DNA of 64,000 nucleotides from Enterococcus hirae ATCC 9790 (GCF_000271405.2 NC_018081.1:234856-298855), one strand, 5' to 3'; counted from the first letter of the stretch, positions 1 to 9,180 are shown. The notes: generated by a model from the letters alone, not told the origin. Translations and numbers: made by a program.

Positions 1-551
1 TTTATAGTGTTCAGCTCATGTTTACTAGGAAAAGTAACTAATTCCGTATTTTCAACAAAAAAATCAAAGAATGTCTCATTTGGCATAGGATGGAAATAAG
101 CGTTCATGATACGAATCAACGCATTATGACAAACTAATAGGTAGACATTCTCTTCATCAGCAAGACATTCTTCGATCAATGGAACAACTCGAGCATAAAC
201 ATCTAACACTGATTCACCATTTGGAAAACGCACCGCAAATTCTTGTCGTGCTTCTTGAAAGATTGTTTCATGACTTGGCATCCCGTCGTATTCCCCAAAA
301 TCCATTTCGATTAACCGTTCATCTACTTCCATTGGCAAGTGAAGTTTATCGGCAACGGCTTGCGCTGTATCTTTTGCACGTTGTAAAGGGGAATGGATAA
401 TCTTCGTGACTGGGATTTGTAATTCTGAAACTTTTTCAGCCAATTTCTCCGCTTGTTTTTGCCCTTTTTCTGTTAATGGGGCATCCGCTCTCCCGCAGAC
501 CCGTTCTGCTGCATTCCAAGTTGTCTCGCCATGTCTAGTTACATATAACAT
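1..551 (-). CDS. Histidine phosphatase family protein (partial, 3' end cut by window edge)
   Basis: Reading the minus strand from an ATG at 551 gives an open frame of at least 183 codons that runs off the left edge without a stop. The N-terminus MLYVTRHGETTWN contains the RHGE signature of the phosphoglycerate-mutase-like branch of histidine phosphatases, whose first His is phosphorylated. A second region, LVCHNALIR near residue 143, carries the second conserved His. These are small cytoplasmic phosphatases acting on phospho-metabolites or nucleotides; the substrate cannot be told from sequence. The usual length is about 190-220 residues, so only the tail is missing. It may follow the ABC-F gene at 638-2134, which is on the same strand 86 bp upstream. 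Confidence 0.88.
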   Translation of the reverse strand, partial: MLYVTRHGETTWNAAERVCGRADAPLTEKGQKQAEKLAEKVSELQIPVTKIIHSPLQRAKDTAQAVADKLHLPMEVDERLIEMDFGEYDGMPSHETIFQEARQEFAVRFPNGESVLDVYARVVPLIEECLADEENVYLLVCHNALIRIMNAYFHPMPNETFFDFFVENTELVTFPSKHELNTI

Positions 552-637
552 TATTCAACGCTCCTTTGTTTGTTCTGGCTCGATTGTAACATAACTAATG
601 AGCAAAACAAGTTTCACTACTTATTGATGACAATGAG

Positions 638-2134
638 TTATTTGAGTGAAATGAGTCGATCAGCTATTTTATTTAAGAAGACTTGGTCATGATCCACAAC
701 CAACATTGCAGGTTTAAACGATAAAATCAGTTGCTCCAACTGGACTTGATTGAAGACATCTAAATAGTTCAACGGTTCATCCCAAATATATAATTCCGCT
801 TCTTGAGAAAGCGACTTGGCTAGTTCAACTTTTTTGCGTTGCCCCATACTCATCTGCTCAATTCGGTTATGAAAGACTTCTCTTTCCATCCCTAACTTGC
901 GGAGATTATTTAAAAATGTTTGATAATCAACTTTTTGCTTTTCTGCAAATTCACTGAGCGTACCTCGATTATCTTCATAATTCTGACGCACGTAACTGAT
1001 CGTTAGTTGATTAGGCTTATGGATCGTACCTGCAGTTATTCCATCAAAATCGTCTAAAAGATAATGGATGATCGTAGATTTCCCTATACCGTTTCCCCCT
1101 GTCAACGCCACACATTCGTTTTGGTCAATCGTAAAATTAACGGGCGAAAAAAGCAGCTGTTGATACCCCAGCTGTAAATTCTCCACAGTCAGCAATCGTT
1201 TATGATGTGTTTTTTTGACATTCATTGACAAAGGCTCTACATATTCGATATCCTTCAATAATTTTTCTTTTTCCCCGATTTGCGTTTCCATCCGATTCAC
1301 GATTGCTTTCGAGCGTTTCATCGTTCGAGCGGCATCCGCGCCAATTGCACCACGATTCACTCTACGATTTTCAGTATCGATAAACCCAACGCTTTTTTTC
1401 GTCTTATCTCCCTCACGAGAGCGGGACCACTCTGCTTTTTCTGCTGCAGTTTTCTTCAAGCGCGTGACTTCTTTTTTGATTTTTTCATTTTGGGCAATCT
1501 CAAACTCATTTTTTAACTGCTTTTGCTCTTCATATACTGAAAAGTTCCCCTGATACAGTTCTAATTGGCTTTTTTCAATTGCTAATACATGATCGACCAC
1601 TTCATCGATAAATCCGCGATCATGGCTGATCACGATAAATCCTTGATTTTTTTTCTGCAAGTAATTAGCTACTTGTTTTCTTCCGACTAAATCCAAATGA
1701 TTCGTCGGCTCATCGATCAAAGGAAAATGCTGATCATCAACAAAAAGCAGTACTAAGAGTACTTTTGTTTTTTCACCACCAGACAGTGTGTGAAATGGTC
1801 GCCACAAAATCTCTGGGTCAGTTTCCATTAATTGTAGTTCTCTTTCGATTTCCAAAAGTTCGACATCAGCTATCTCATTCAACGCATCATAAGTAAATTG
1901 TGCTTCTTCTCCAATTTCTTGAGGGAAATAGTTAAATTCTTGCTGATGGATAATCTGTCCTTGATAAGGTAGTTTATCTTGTAAAATGTTCAATAATGTC
2001 GTTTTTCCACGTCCATTCCGACCGATCAACCCTAATTTCCAAGTAGTATCAAAATTCAATGTAGCTTGATCAAATAAGGGTAGCACTTGATTGTCATAAC
2101 CAAAAGTTAAATTTTTAATTTCTATCTTCGACAT
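638..2134 (-). CDS. ABC-F ribosome-protection-type ATPase, Lsa/Eat(A) family
   Basis: A 498-residue protein with two ABC domains and no membrane segments, the ABC-F design. Domain 1 has Walker A GRNGRGKTT at about 38-46, signature LSGGEKTKV near 118 and Walker B LIDEPTNHLDL. A charged, Lys/Glu-rich linker follows at about 210-310. Domain 2 has Walker A GGNGIGKST, signature MSMGQRKKV and Walker B IWDEPLNYLDV. Length and sequence match the enterococcal Lsa(A)/Eat(A) proteins, which protect the ribosome from lincosamides, streptogramins A and pleuromutilins. Whether this copy confers resistance is not visible. ATG 2134 is preceded by AGGAGG (2141-2146). An intrinsic terminator sits between the leader and this RBS, pointing to antibiotic-induced attenuation. 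Confidence 0.9.
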   Translation of the reverse strand: MSKIEIKNLTFGYDNQVLPLFDQATLNFDTTWKLGLIGRNGRGKTTLLNILQDKLPYQGQIIHQQEFNYFPQEIGEEAQFTYDALNEIADVELLEIERELQLMETDPEILWRPFHTLSGGEKTKVLLVLLFVDDQHFPLIDEPTNHLDLVGRKQVANYLQKKNQGFIVISHDRGFIDEVVDHVLAIEKSQLELYQGNFSVYEEQKQLKNEFEIAQNEKIKKEVTRLKKTAAEKAEWSRSREGDKTKKSVGFIDTENRRVNRGAIGADAARTMKRSKAIVNRMETQIGEKEKLLKDIEYVEPLSMNVKKTHHKRLLTVENLQLGYQQLLFSPVNFTIDQNECVALTGGNGIGKSTIIHYLLDDFDGITAGTIHKPNQLTISYVRQNYEDNRGTLSEFAEKQKVDYQTFLNNLRKLGMEREVFHNRIEQMSMGQRKKVELAKSLSQEAELYIWDEPLNYLDVFNQVQLEQLILSFKPAMLVVDHDQVFLNKIADRLISLK

Positions 2135-2147
2135 TTATATCCTCCTA

Positions 2148-2338
2148 TAAAAAAGACCAGTCCTATTTTCAGAACTGGTCGCCAAAGAAGGGATATAAAA
2201 AGAGACCCCACCAATGAAAACTCGCCAATTCTGAAAATCTGCCTGCTATTTTTTATTGAGTAAGTGTTTTTCACATTAAATTCTGCATGAGCAAGCTTCA
2301 ACGGGCAATCGTTAGACCGTTTCTCTTCACTCAAACAT
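2148..2338 (-). promoter_or_regulatory. Transcription attenuator leader of the ABC-F gene (mini-ORF, antiterminator, terminator)
   Basis: On the minus strand a terminator (GACCAGT at 2174-2180, ACTGGTC at 2155-2161, then a run of Ts) lies directly before the RBS of the ABC-F gene. The 13-nt segment at 2225-2237 can pair over its whole length, with one G-U, with the 5' half of the terminator at 2166-2178, giving a mutually exclusive antiterminator. Upstream, 2327-2338 encodes ATG TTT GAG TGA, a three-codon mini-ORF (MFE) that could sense stalled ribosomes, although no clear RBS precedes it. Ribosome-mediated attenuation is established for several ABC-F resistance genes; its use here is inferred. 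Confidence 0.75.
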
Positions 2339-2483
2339 CGTGATTAATGTAATTTATGCACTTTTCTCATTAATAAAATAGCCTTAATGCAGCTTTCAAT
2401 CATTGACTTAGTTTTTCAATGGCAAGATCCCTCACTTCGTTTTATTTGTCATTAGGTTAACATAATTATTTTTAAACTGTCAA

Positions 2484-3639
2484 CTAAGATAAATCATCTT
2501 CCACTAATCGGCTGAGATTATGTGTCATAATCGCTACTTTTTCAAGGGTTTCTTGACGATTTAAGGCTTTTTTCAATTCAATCGGTCCTAGCTGGATACT
2601 AAAAACACTTGGCAGAAATTCATCTAATCGTCCAAGATTTTTTTCGCGACTGCCACATAACGCAATAACTTTTTTCCCATGTTTCTTTGCCAGTTTAGCT
2701 ACACCATATGGTACTTTCCCATTGATCGTCTGCTGATCGATTCGTCCCTCACCTGTGATCACGAGATCTGCTTGTTTGATGGCTTCTTCTAAACCAATCA
2801 GTTGAGCAACAAGTGAAAAACCAGAAACCATTTTACCACCGACAAGCAATAACGCTCCACCGATTCCACCAGCAGCCCCACTTCCAGAAACAGCATTTAA
2901 ATCAATATTAGTCGTTTGTTTTATCTGTTCGGTTAAATTCGTTGCCTGTTTGTCCAGAAATGCTAAAGTTGTTTTTGTACCACCTTTTTGCTTACCGTAA
3001 ATTTGAGCTGCTCCTTGTGGGCCACTGTAAAAACTTGTCACATCAGCAGCAACTAGCAATTGAACCTTTTTGAATTTTTCACGGCTTTTGCCCCACTCGA
3101 TTCGTTTCGTCGTCAGCAGTGGATTTCCCTCTGTAGCCCCAACTAACTTGGCTCCTAGCGACTGCAACAGACCTAAGCCACCATCTGAACAGCCACTCCC
3201 ACCTAATGTGACAATCATCTGAACAGCCACTCCCACCTAATGTGACAATCACCTGATCAACCTCTTGTGTCAAAGCATCTTTCAAAAGTTCTCCCAAGCC
3301 AAAGCTAGAAGCTGATCGAATCGTTTGATCAGTTGGCTCCTTTAATAAATCAAGACCGATTACTTCAGTTGATTCAATCACTGCCAGGCGTTTTCCCGCA
3401 TAAACCGTGAGTAAATATCTGCAACTTACTTTTCGAAAAAGCAGATCTCCCCCTTCGATTACCCGCCATTGACCACCTAAAGCATGATAGATCGCCTCTG
3501 CTGTTCCTTCTCCTCCATCAGCAATCGGGCGATTGATTTTTTCTCCTTTTTTTGAAAACCAGCCGTTCAAAGCTGCTTGATTTAATTCAAACGATGAGGC
3601 ACTTCCTTTAAATGAATCAATGGCTGCTAAGATCGTCAT
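2484..3639 (-). pseudogene. glxK: Glycerate kinase (GarK/GlxK family), disrupted by a 34-bp tandem duplication
   Basis: From ATG 3639, behind the strong RBS GAGGAGG, the protein starts MTILAAIDSFKGS, the typical glycerate kinase N-terminus, and includes ADGGEGT. It should continue through VTLGGSGCSDGG to a normal C-terminus ending at 2484. At 3183-3250 a 34-bp segment is present twice in direct tandem. Since 34 is not a multiple of three, the frame changes after the first VTLGGSGCSD and soon fails. The remaining two thirds lie in a second frame that is open to 2484. Removing one copy restores one frame of about 370 residues, the family length. Glycerate kinase phosphorylates D-glycerate. It is downstream of an Mga-like regulator. 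Confidence 0.85.
3183..3250. repeat. Perfect 34-bp tandem duplication inside the glycerate kinase gene
   Basis: Copy 1 occupies 3183-3216 and copy 2 occupies 3217-3250; the two are identical and abut. Each encodes the conserved VTLGGSGCSD stretch. The duplication causes the reading-frame break and could be lost by slippage. Confidence 0.95.
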
Positions 3640-3781
3640 TGTCGTTCCTCCTCTGTACGTTGCTCTCCTTACTAGTAAGACATGTTTCTCTTTTTTTGAC
3701 AACCAATACAAGTTGAAAATTTGCAAAAAACAATACACGGATGGGGCTAAACAATTAGCGAGGCTGTTTTTCATAAATAGA

Positions 3782-3825
3782 AAAGTGACGTTCAAGAATT
3801 CACTTCCTTCTTGAACGCCCACTTT
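3782..3825 (-). terminator. Hairpin downstream of the Mga-like regulator
   Basis: Long inverted repeat: CGTTCAAGAA (3789-3798) pairs with TTCTTGAACG (3808-3817), extended outward by AAAGTG (3782-3787) and CACTTT (3820-3825). It lies just past the regulator stop at 3853, with only a short T tract on the minus strand. Probably a terminator; an operator is also possible. Confidence 0.6.
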
Positions 3826-3852
3826 CGATTATTGCTATTTGATTCTTGCTGT

Positions 3853-5301
3853 TTATAAGTGCTTTTTATTTGAAACAACCGACCATGTGGTATTAAGATG
3901 CTCATATTTCCTGTTCAAAGAAATTGGTATCACCCTCGTGTTTTCAGTGTCAAATCCACATTGATATACAGTATAATCACAATACACGATTCTGTGCGTA
4001 AAATACAAGCATTCATCTGGTAATTCTTCTAACGAATGATAAATCATTGGATTCAGTTCAGTATATTCATTCATTTCGGACATGAGTAGTTCACGATAAA
4101 AAATTTGCTTTACAACACTAGGAGCCACAATGAAAATTTCAGTAGGTTGTTCTTCTTTTTCGTCTGTAATCAAGGTCATACTTTTGACAAATTTTCTGAT
4201 CAAGTTGTGATTCCATCTTACTTTTGGATAGTATGTTTCCTTCCAATCATTGAGAATAACTATGATATCCTCATACAGTTTTTTTTCTGCAGTAGTTAAT
4301 AAATAGATTTGATCAGGGAGAAATACTTGACCATCTGCCCAGATCGTACGAATAAACTGTAAAAATGATTTTTTTAAAATAAAATCATTTTTACAATTTT
4401 TGTCAATTCTAGTTACAATTTTTTCGATTAGCTCATGGAGACAAGGCGTGTTTTCAATGAAACTGGTATAAACAGCTTCAAAATCTTTTTTCAATAATTC
4501 CATATTTTCGTTCGTATAATTTCGTGTGTTAAATAACGAAAAAATATAATACACGTCTTCTTCTTGTATATCTAAATGTTCTTTTTGTTCAGCTAACCCT
4601 TGGCTAACAATATGAAATAAAGGCTTTTTTTCAGCTGACTTTTTATCTTCTTCATCAAAATAAAGAGGATATTCTTTACGTCCAATCGCTATTTCAATTC
4701 CTCGAACAATCAAAAATCTATCTTCCTCAGAATATCTTCGTTTGAAAAAATGTGTTTCGACAAAATCAATCAATTGGTGACAAGCATCTATTACTTGATG
4801 ATTTTTATTTTCATACCCTTCCCAATTAATGTATCTCACTAAGGAAAGTAAAAGATTTCGCACGTCAAATTCAGGAATGATAATTTGTTTATTTCTTAAA
4901 TAGGAATTAGCTTTAAAGAAATCTAAGACTGTCTTTTTGATCGTATAAACTTTACTTAAAGAGATAAACTCAAGATCTGATAATTCCGTACTAGTGAATT
5001 GCCCTCTAAAATAATAACTTAAAAATTTTAAAAAATACGATTGTCCATATAAAAACTGTGTTAACTCTGATAATTCAATACCATGTTTAAATATGACTCT
5101 ATAGATATGCTTTTCTCGCTTAATGTCTTCGATACAATATTCTAAACATTCGGTGATACTTTCAAGATCGTGTAACACAGTAGGCATTGTCACACCTAAC
5201 ATTTTGGCAATATATTCGATATCTATTTCTTGAAATTCAAATAATTGCTCACAAAGATAGACTTTTCTCGAAATATTCCGCTCAATGTAATTTTCCAACA
5301 T
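3853..5301 (-). CDS. Mga-type helix-turn-helix transcriptional regulator
   Basis: 482 residues. Residues about 1-110 form winged-helix DNA-binding regions of the Mga/BglG-like type, including IDIEYIAKMLGVTMPTVLHD as a recognition-helix region. The large remainder resembles the Mga PRD-like and C-terminal EIIB-like domains. Such regulators respond to sugar status by PTS phosphorylation of His residues. I see candidate His residues but cannot assign sites. A cre-like box at 5380-5393 lies upstream, consistent with catabolite control. Its likely target is the downstream glycerate kinase gene, which is broken, so the regulator may be an orphan or act elsewhere. Confidence 0.8.
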   Translation of the reverse strand: MLENYIERNISRKVYLCEQLFEFQEIDIEYIAKMLGVTMPTVLHDLESITECLEYCIEDIKREKHIYRVIFKHGIELSELTQFLYGQSYFLKFLSYYFRGQFTSTELSDLEFISLSKVYTIKKTVLDFFKANSYLRNKQIIIPEFDVRNLLLSLVRYINWEGYENKNHQVIDACHQLIDFVETHFFKRRYSEEDRFLIVRGIEIAIGRKEYPLYFDEEDKKSAEKKPLFHIVSQGLAEQKEHLDIQEEDVYYIFSLFNTRNYTNENMELLKKDFEAVYTSFIENTPCLHELIEKIVTRIDKNCKNDFILKKSFLQFIRTIWADGQVFLPDQIYLLTTAEKKLYEDIIVILNDWKETYYPKVRWNHNLIRKFVKSMTLITDEKEEQPTEIFIVAPSVVKQIFYRELLMSEMNEYTELNPMIYHSLEELPDECLYFTHRIVYCDYTVYQCGFDTENTRVIPISLNRKYEHLNTTWSVVSNKKHL

Positions 5302-5379
5302 GCCTTTTTCGCTCCTCTAATTTATATATATACTTATTTAAACATATTACTTAAAACCCATTTTTTTATTTCCTTAAAA

Positions 5380-5393
5380 GGAAAACGTTTACA
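5380..5393 (-). promoter_or_regulatory. cre-like catabolite control site upstream of the Mga-like gene
   Basis: The minus strand reads TGTAAACGTTTTCC, matching the cre consensus TGWNANCGNTNWCA at 13 of 14 positions. It lies about 80 bp upstream of the regulator start. Confidence 0.5.
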
Positions 5394-5402
5394 AAAACAA
5401 AA

Positions 5403-5442
5403 TAAAAAAGTCTGAGCTGGGAAAAAGCTTCTTCCCAGCCCG
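5403..5442 (-). terminator. Terminator of the amt-gadC-glsA operon
   Basis: Minus strand stem GCTGGGAA (5432-5439) with TTCCCAGC (5416-5423), followed by a T-rich tract at 5403-5410. It is downstream of the glsA stop at 5563. Confidence 0.75.
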
Positions 5443-5562
5443 AACAAACCAATCATTAACTATAAATAAATGACAGTGAAGCATTTTTTGCATCGAGTAA
5501 AAAAGATTCAACTAAGGAGGAATCTGTCTTTCATCATTCTGCTTAATACTTTCTCGCTAATT

Positions 5563-6489
5563 TTAGTCAAAAATATCAACATCGAGTTTTTCGACAACAT
5601 CTTTTAAAAGTTGGATTCCAGCTGCGCTATTACCAAAAGCATCTAATGCTGGGCTGAAAACACCCATGCCATAATAATTAGGAACAGCTACCATTAGGCC
5701 CCCACCGACACCACTTTTAGCTGGAACACCGACATGAACAGAAAATTCCCCTGATTCATCGTACAATCCTGCAGTTGTCATAATTGATTTGACAATCGTT
5801 GCGCTTTCTTCTGTAATGATTTGTTGTCCACTCCAAGGAGCAATACCTTTATTCGCTAAGACAGCGCCTAACTTGGCAATCCCTTTAGCAGTCACATTTA
5901 CTGAACATTGTTTAAAATACACATCGAGGATTTCTGATACATCTCCGTCGATCATTTGATTACCTTTCATGTAATAAGCCAAGGAGCGATTAATATCCCC
6001 AGTTCTTGATTCAGAATGATAAATTTCTTCGTTCAATGTAATTTGAGGATCATCACAAATTTCTTTCATAAAAGCTAAAATACGATTGAATTTGTCCTCT
6101 GGATCTTTTCCGGCAATCAAAGAAGTGGTTGCAATCGCACCAGCATTCACAAATGGATTCATTGGATGATGACGATGATTGAGTTCCATATTCAAAATCG
6201 AGTTAAAAGCAAAACCTGTTGGTTCTGTATTGATCGTTTGAAAGACTTTATCGATGCCATTATCTTGGATGGCTAATAATAATACGGGGACTTTTGACAT
6301 GCTTTCAATCGCAAAACGAACTTGCGAATCACCCGCTTCGATTAATTGATTTTTCTTCAAATCATAAATTGCCATTCCTAATTGTTCCGGATTTACTTGC
6401 GCAAGCGCTGGGATATAATCTGCTACATGTCCTGTTTGATAGTAGTGGAAATTTTTCCCAATCAATTGTTCTAATTCTTTGACATCCAT
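5563..6489 (-). CDS. glsA: Glutaminase
   Basis: 308 residues, the standard length of bacterial serine-type glutaminases. It hydrolyses L-glutamine to L-glutamate and ammonia in the cytoplasm. The catalytic SxxK motif is seen at residues 63-66 (SMSK). Other family blocks are PMNPFVNAGAIA near 109, the ESRTGDINRSLAYYMK block at about 158-173, and a Gly-rich VPAKSGVGGGL region near 255. It is the last gene of an operon, 22 bp after a GadC-like antiporter and behind an ammonium channel. That order suggests import of glutamine, deamidation, and export of glutamate and ammonia. In E. coli the glutaminase YbaS with GadC gives glutamine-dependent acid resistance. Confidence 0.96.
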   Translation of the reverse strand: MDVKELEQLIGKNFHYYQTGHVADYIPALAQVNPEQLGMAIYDLKKNQLIEAGDSQVRFAIESMSKVPVLLLAIQDNGIDKVFQTINTEPTGFAFNSILNMELNHRHHPMNPFVNAGAIATTSLIAGKDPEDKFNRILAFMKEICDDPQITLNEEIYHSESRTGDINRSLAYYMKGNQMIDGDVSEILDVYFKQCSVNVTAKGIAKLGAVLANKGIAPWSGQQIITEESATIVKSIMTTAGLYDESGEFSVHVGVPAKSGVGGGLMVAVPNYYGMGVFSPALDAFGNSAAGIQLLKDVVEKLDVDIFD

Positions 6490-6511
6490 TTTAATAACCA
6501 GCTTTCAATTT

Positions 6512-7942
6512 TTATTTATTATTTGCATGTTGAAATTTATGACGACATGCATAAATCGTAAAAGGAATAACTGCAACAATGAGATATGAAATGACTAAAA
6601 TCGTTTCATAGATTCCATGTTGTCCTGCAGCAATACTTGAAGGTGGTACAAAAGAAATACAAAAGGCAAATAGTGAAGTCAATAATCCTAAACAAGCGAC
6701 AATAGTTTTGACAACTTTTCCACCTGGCACTTGATAAGCCCGTTCTAATGAATCATCTTTGTAAACTAATTTTAAATAGCCAATAAAAAACATAAAATAC
6801 AGCATCAAATAGATAACTACTGTTAGTGACATAGCTGCAAGGAAGGATAAATTATTTCCGCCACCACTTAATGTAAAGACAGTTGCCCAAATGGATGCAA
6901 CGATCCCATTAGCAATCATTAAGTTTGCCGGTACACCATAAGCATTTTCTTTCGCAAAATGTGCGGGTAATAAACCTTCTTCGGCAGCCACATGTAAGGC
7001 TTTAGATGGTGAAGTGACCCATGATGCAATTTCTCCAATAACCCCTAAGCACACTAAGATAGCAAGAATTTTTGCAATCCAAGCAAGACTAGGATCAATG
7101 TGTCGCAATAAAAATTCAAGAGATTGAATAACCCCTGTATTGAGTGATAATCCTTGTTGAGGAACAGTTGTTGCCACTGTCAATCCACCAAATGTATCCA
7201 AAATAATCGCTAATATAACTAATACGAACATCGCTAGTGGATAATTCTTTTTAGGATTTTCCATTTCATTTGCATGACTAGCGGAAGTTTCTACCCCCAT
7301 ATACGCTAAAATAAATGAAACAAAAACGACTAATGTTGGTAATTTTGAGAAATCAGGTATCAATGTTTTCATTGATAGTGTCGTTTGTAAGGGTGCGCCA
7401 GAAGCCACATAGTGGATACCTAATCCGAATAGAACTAGTGCTGGTAACAAGATCCCTGCAATAAACCCGATCCGAGCAATCAATGAAGTATATTTTGTCC
7501 CTCTTAATTGAGACAATAAAATAGCCCAAAAAATAATTAAAAGAATCGCTAATTTCAAAAACTTATTATTTTGAATCGCAGAGATTCCTGTTGCATAAGA
7601 TAATGCTCCTGTCAGGAAATACAGCATCGTTAAGTAACCAACTGTGATTTCAAACCATTGGAAAAAGATAGCAGCAAATCCAAATCTTTTACCTAGCGTG
7701 CGACTTACCCAAGTGTAGACACCGCCTTTTTCCCAGCCTTTAACAGTTGCCATTTCAGCCGCGCATAATGCTACCGGAATAAACCATAACAAACCGCCTA
7801 ACAACAGGAAGAAAACCAAACTAAAGCCCGATGTCGCAAATGTTGGGTACTCATAAAGTGAAACAACCATTGAGATCGTCATGGCTAAAAAGCCAAAAAA
7901 TGTTAATTTCTTCGCAGGAATTTTCGCTTTGCTTTCTTGCAT
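6512..7942 (-). CDS. gadC: GadC-type glutamate antiporter (APC family), short C-terminus
   Basis: 476 residues with about 12 hydrophobic segments. The first 450 residues follow E. coli GadC closely, including YEYPTFATSGFSLVFFLLLG near 27 and the AEMATVKGWEKGGVYTWVS stretch. GadC exchanges external glutamate or glutamine for internal GABA or glutamate. The protein ends shortly after the last membrane segment (YACRHKFQHANNK). E. coli GadC is 511 residues, and its last 40 or so form a C-plug that closes the pore at neutral pH; that plug is essentially missing. No glutamate decarboxylase gene is in the window, so glutamine/glutamate exchange with the adjacent glutaminase is the simplest reading. 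It lies 29 bp after amt. Confidence 0.88.
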   Translation of the reverse strand: MQESKAKIPAKKLTFFGFLAMTISMVVSLYEYPTFATSGFSLVFFLLLGGLLWFIPVALCAAEMATVKGWEKGGVYTWVSRTLGKRFGFAAIFFQWFEITVGYLTMLYFLTGALSYATGISAIQNNKFLKLAILLIIFWAILLSQLRGTKYTSLIARIGFIAGILLPALVLFGLGIHYVASGAPLQTTLSMKTLIPDFSKLPTLVVFVSFILAYMGVETSASHANEMENPKKNYPLAMFVLVILAIILDTFGGLTVATTVPQQGLSLNTGVIQSLEFLLRHIDPSLAWIAKILAILVCLGVIGEIASWVTSPSKALHVAAEEGLLPAHFAKENAYGVPANLMIANGIVASIWATVFTLSGGGNNLSFLAAMSLTVVIYLMLYFMFFIGYLKLVYKDDSLERAYQVPGGKVVKTIVACLGLLTSLFAFCISFVPPSSIAAGQHGIYETILVISYLIVAVIPFTIYACRHKFQHANNK

Positions 7943-7971
7943 GAAACTTCCTCTTTTCTACTATATTTAAT

Positions 7972-9180
7972 TTATTTATTTTCAAAAAACGTGAAATCTA
8001 ATCCTTCTTCTTGTTCTTCTTTCGTCGTCGTGATGATCGTTAGACACATGATGCTCTTTAAGATACCTGCTGTGAGCGCATAAGCGTATAAGGCAACTAG
8101 ACAAACACCGATGATTTGAACACCTAATAGGAACCAGCTGTGTGAATCAGAGAGCAAATGAGCATTTGTAGCAAAAAGCCCAATTAAGATGGTTCCAGTA
8201 AAACCACCCATGCCATGTACACCCCATACATCAAGTGCATCATCCCAATTTTTCTTCTTACGAAATGCAACAGCATACTGACAAACAATTCCGGCAATAA
8301 TTCCGATGATGATGGCACTTCTTGGATTGATATAGCCTGCACACGGTGTAACTGTTGCAAGTCCAGCGACAGAACCAGTTAAAATGTCGACAAAATCAAA
8401 ACCATTCCCTCTGATTTTCGCTAAGATCAACCACGTCATCATCGCAAATGCCAACGCAACAAAAGTTGAACCAAAAGCATTGACCGCTTGGTAATCTGCT
8501 CGGAGTGCCCCTCCAGCATTAAATCCAAACCAGCCAAACCAAAGAAGACCTGTTCCAATAGCTGCTGCCATCAAACTACTATGTCCTGATCGTTCAGAAG
8601 CAGGAATCTTTCTTTGTCCAAGTGTCAAAATACATGCCAGCGAGCCGAACCCTGCAGTCGTATGGATGACAGCACCACCAGCAAAATCTCGGAAGCCTAA
8701 TTGTGCTAAAAATCCGCCTCCCCATATCCAGTGACAAACAGGGAAATAAATCAGAAGATTCCAAAAAATCAAAAGCAAAACATAACCTTTAAGATTCAAT
8801 CTTCCAGCAAAGGCCCCCGTCATCAATGGAACGGTGATTACGATGAACATCAATTGATATAAAAAGAACATCAAAAAAGGAATCGTTGCTCCATGTAATA
8901 AATTAGGTGCGTTAGAGACATGCTTCATTAAAAAAAAGTCAGCTGGATTACCAATTAGTCCACCGATATCTCTACCGAAAGCTAATCCAAAACCACCAAA
9001 TATCCACATCAAAGTTGTTATTCCTACTGAAAGAAACGACTGTGCCATAATAGTTGTGATGTTATTTTTCCGTGCCAACCCGCCATAAAAAAATGCCAAG
9101 CCAGGAGTCATCAAGCAAACCATTGCGGTACATAAAATCATAAATGCTGTATCACCTGTATTGATAGGTAAATGATTCAT
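7972..9180 (-). CDS. amt: Ammonium transporter (Amt family)
   Basis: 402 residues with about 11 membrane segments and an outward N-terminus typical of Amt proteins. Both pore-lining twin-histidine regions are present: AVIHTTAGFG (His near 164) and DVWGVHGMGGFTG (His near 315). Amt proteins conduct NH3/NH4+ across the membrane. It is the first gene of the amt-gadC-glsA operon. No glnK/PII gene follows, unlike the usual amtB-glnK pair, so this channel may be controlled differently. Within this operon it may vent or recapture ammonia released by glutaminase. Start ATG 9180 is preceded by AGAGGTG. Confidence 0.95.
   Translation of the reverse strand: MNHLPINTGDTAFMILCTAMVCLMTPGLAFFYGGLARKNNITTIMAQSFLSVGITTLMWIFGGFGLAFGRDIGGLIGNPADFFLMKHVSNAPNLLHGATIPFLMFFLYQLMFIVITVPLMTGAFAGRLNLKGYVLLLIFWNLLIYFPVCHWIWGGGFLAQLGFRDFAGGAVIHTTAGFGSLACILTLGQRKIPASERSGHSSLMAAAIGTGLLWFGWFGFNAGGALRADYQAVNAFGSTFVALAFAMMTWLILAKIRGNGFDFVDILTGSVAGLATVTPCAGYINPRSAIIIGIIAGIVCQYAVAFRKKKNWDDALDVWGVHGMGGFTGTILIGLFATNAHLLSDSHSWFLLGVQIIGVCLVALYAYALTAGILKSIMCLTIITTTKEEQEEGLDFTFFENK

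Noticed and set aside
2122..2334. 70-codon frame upstream of the ABC-F gene
   Set aside because: TTG start without RBS; it covers the attenuator leader and runs through the terminator into the gene start.
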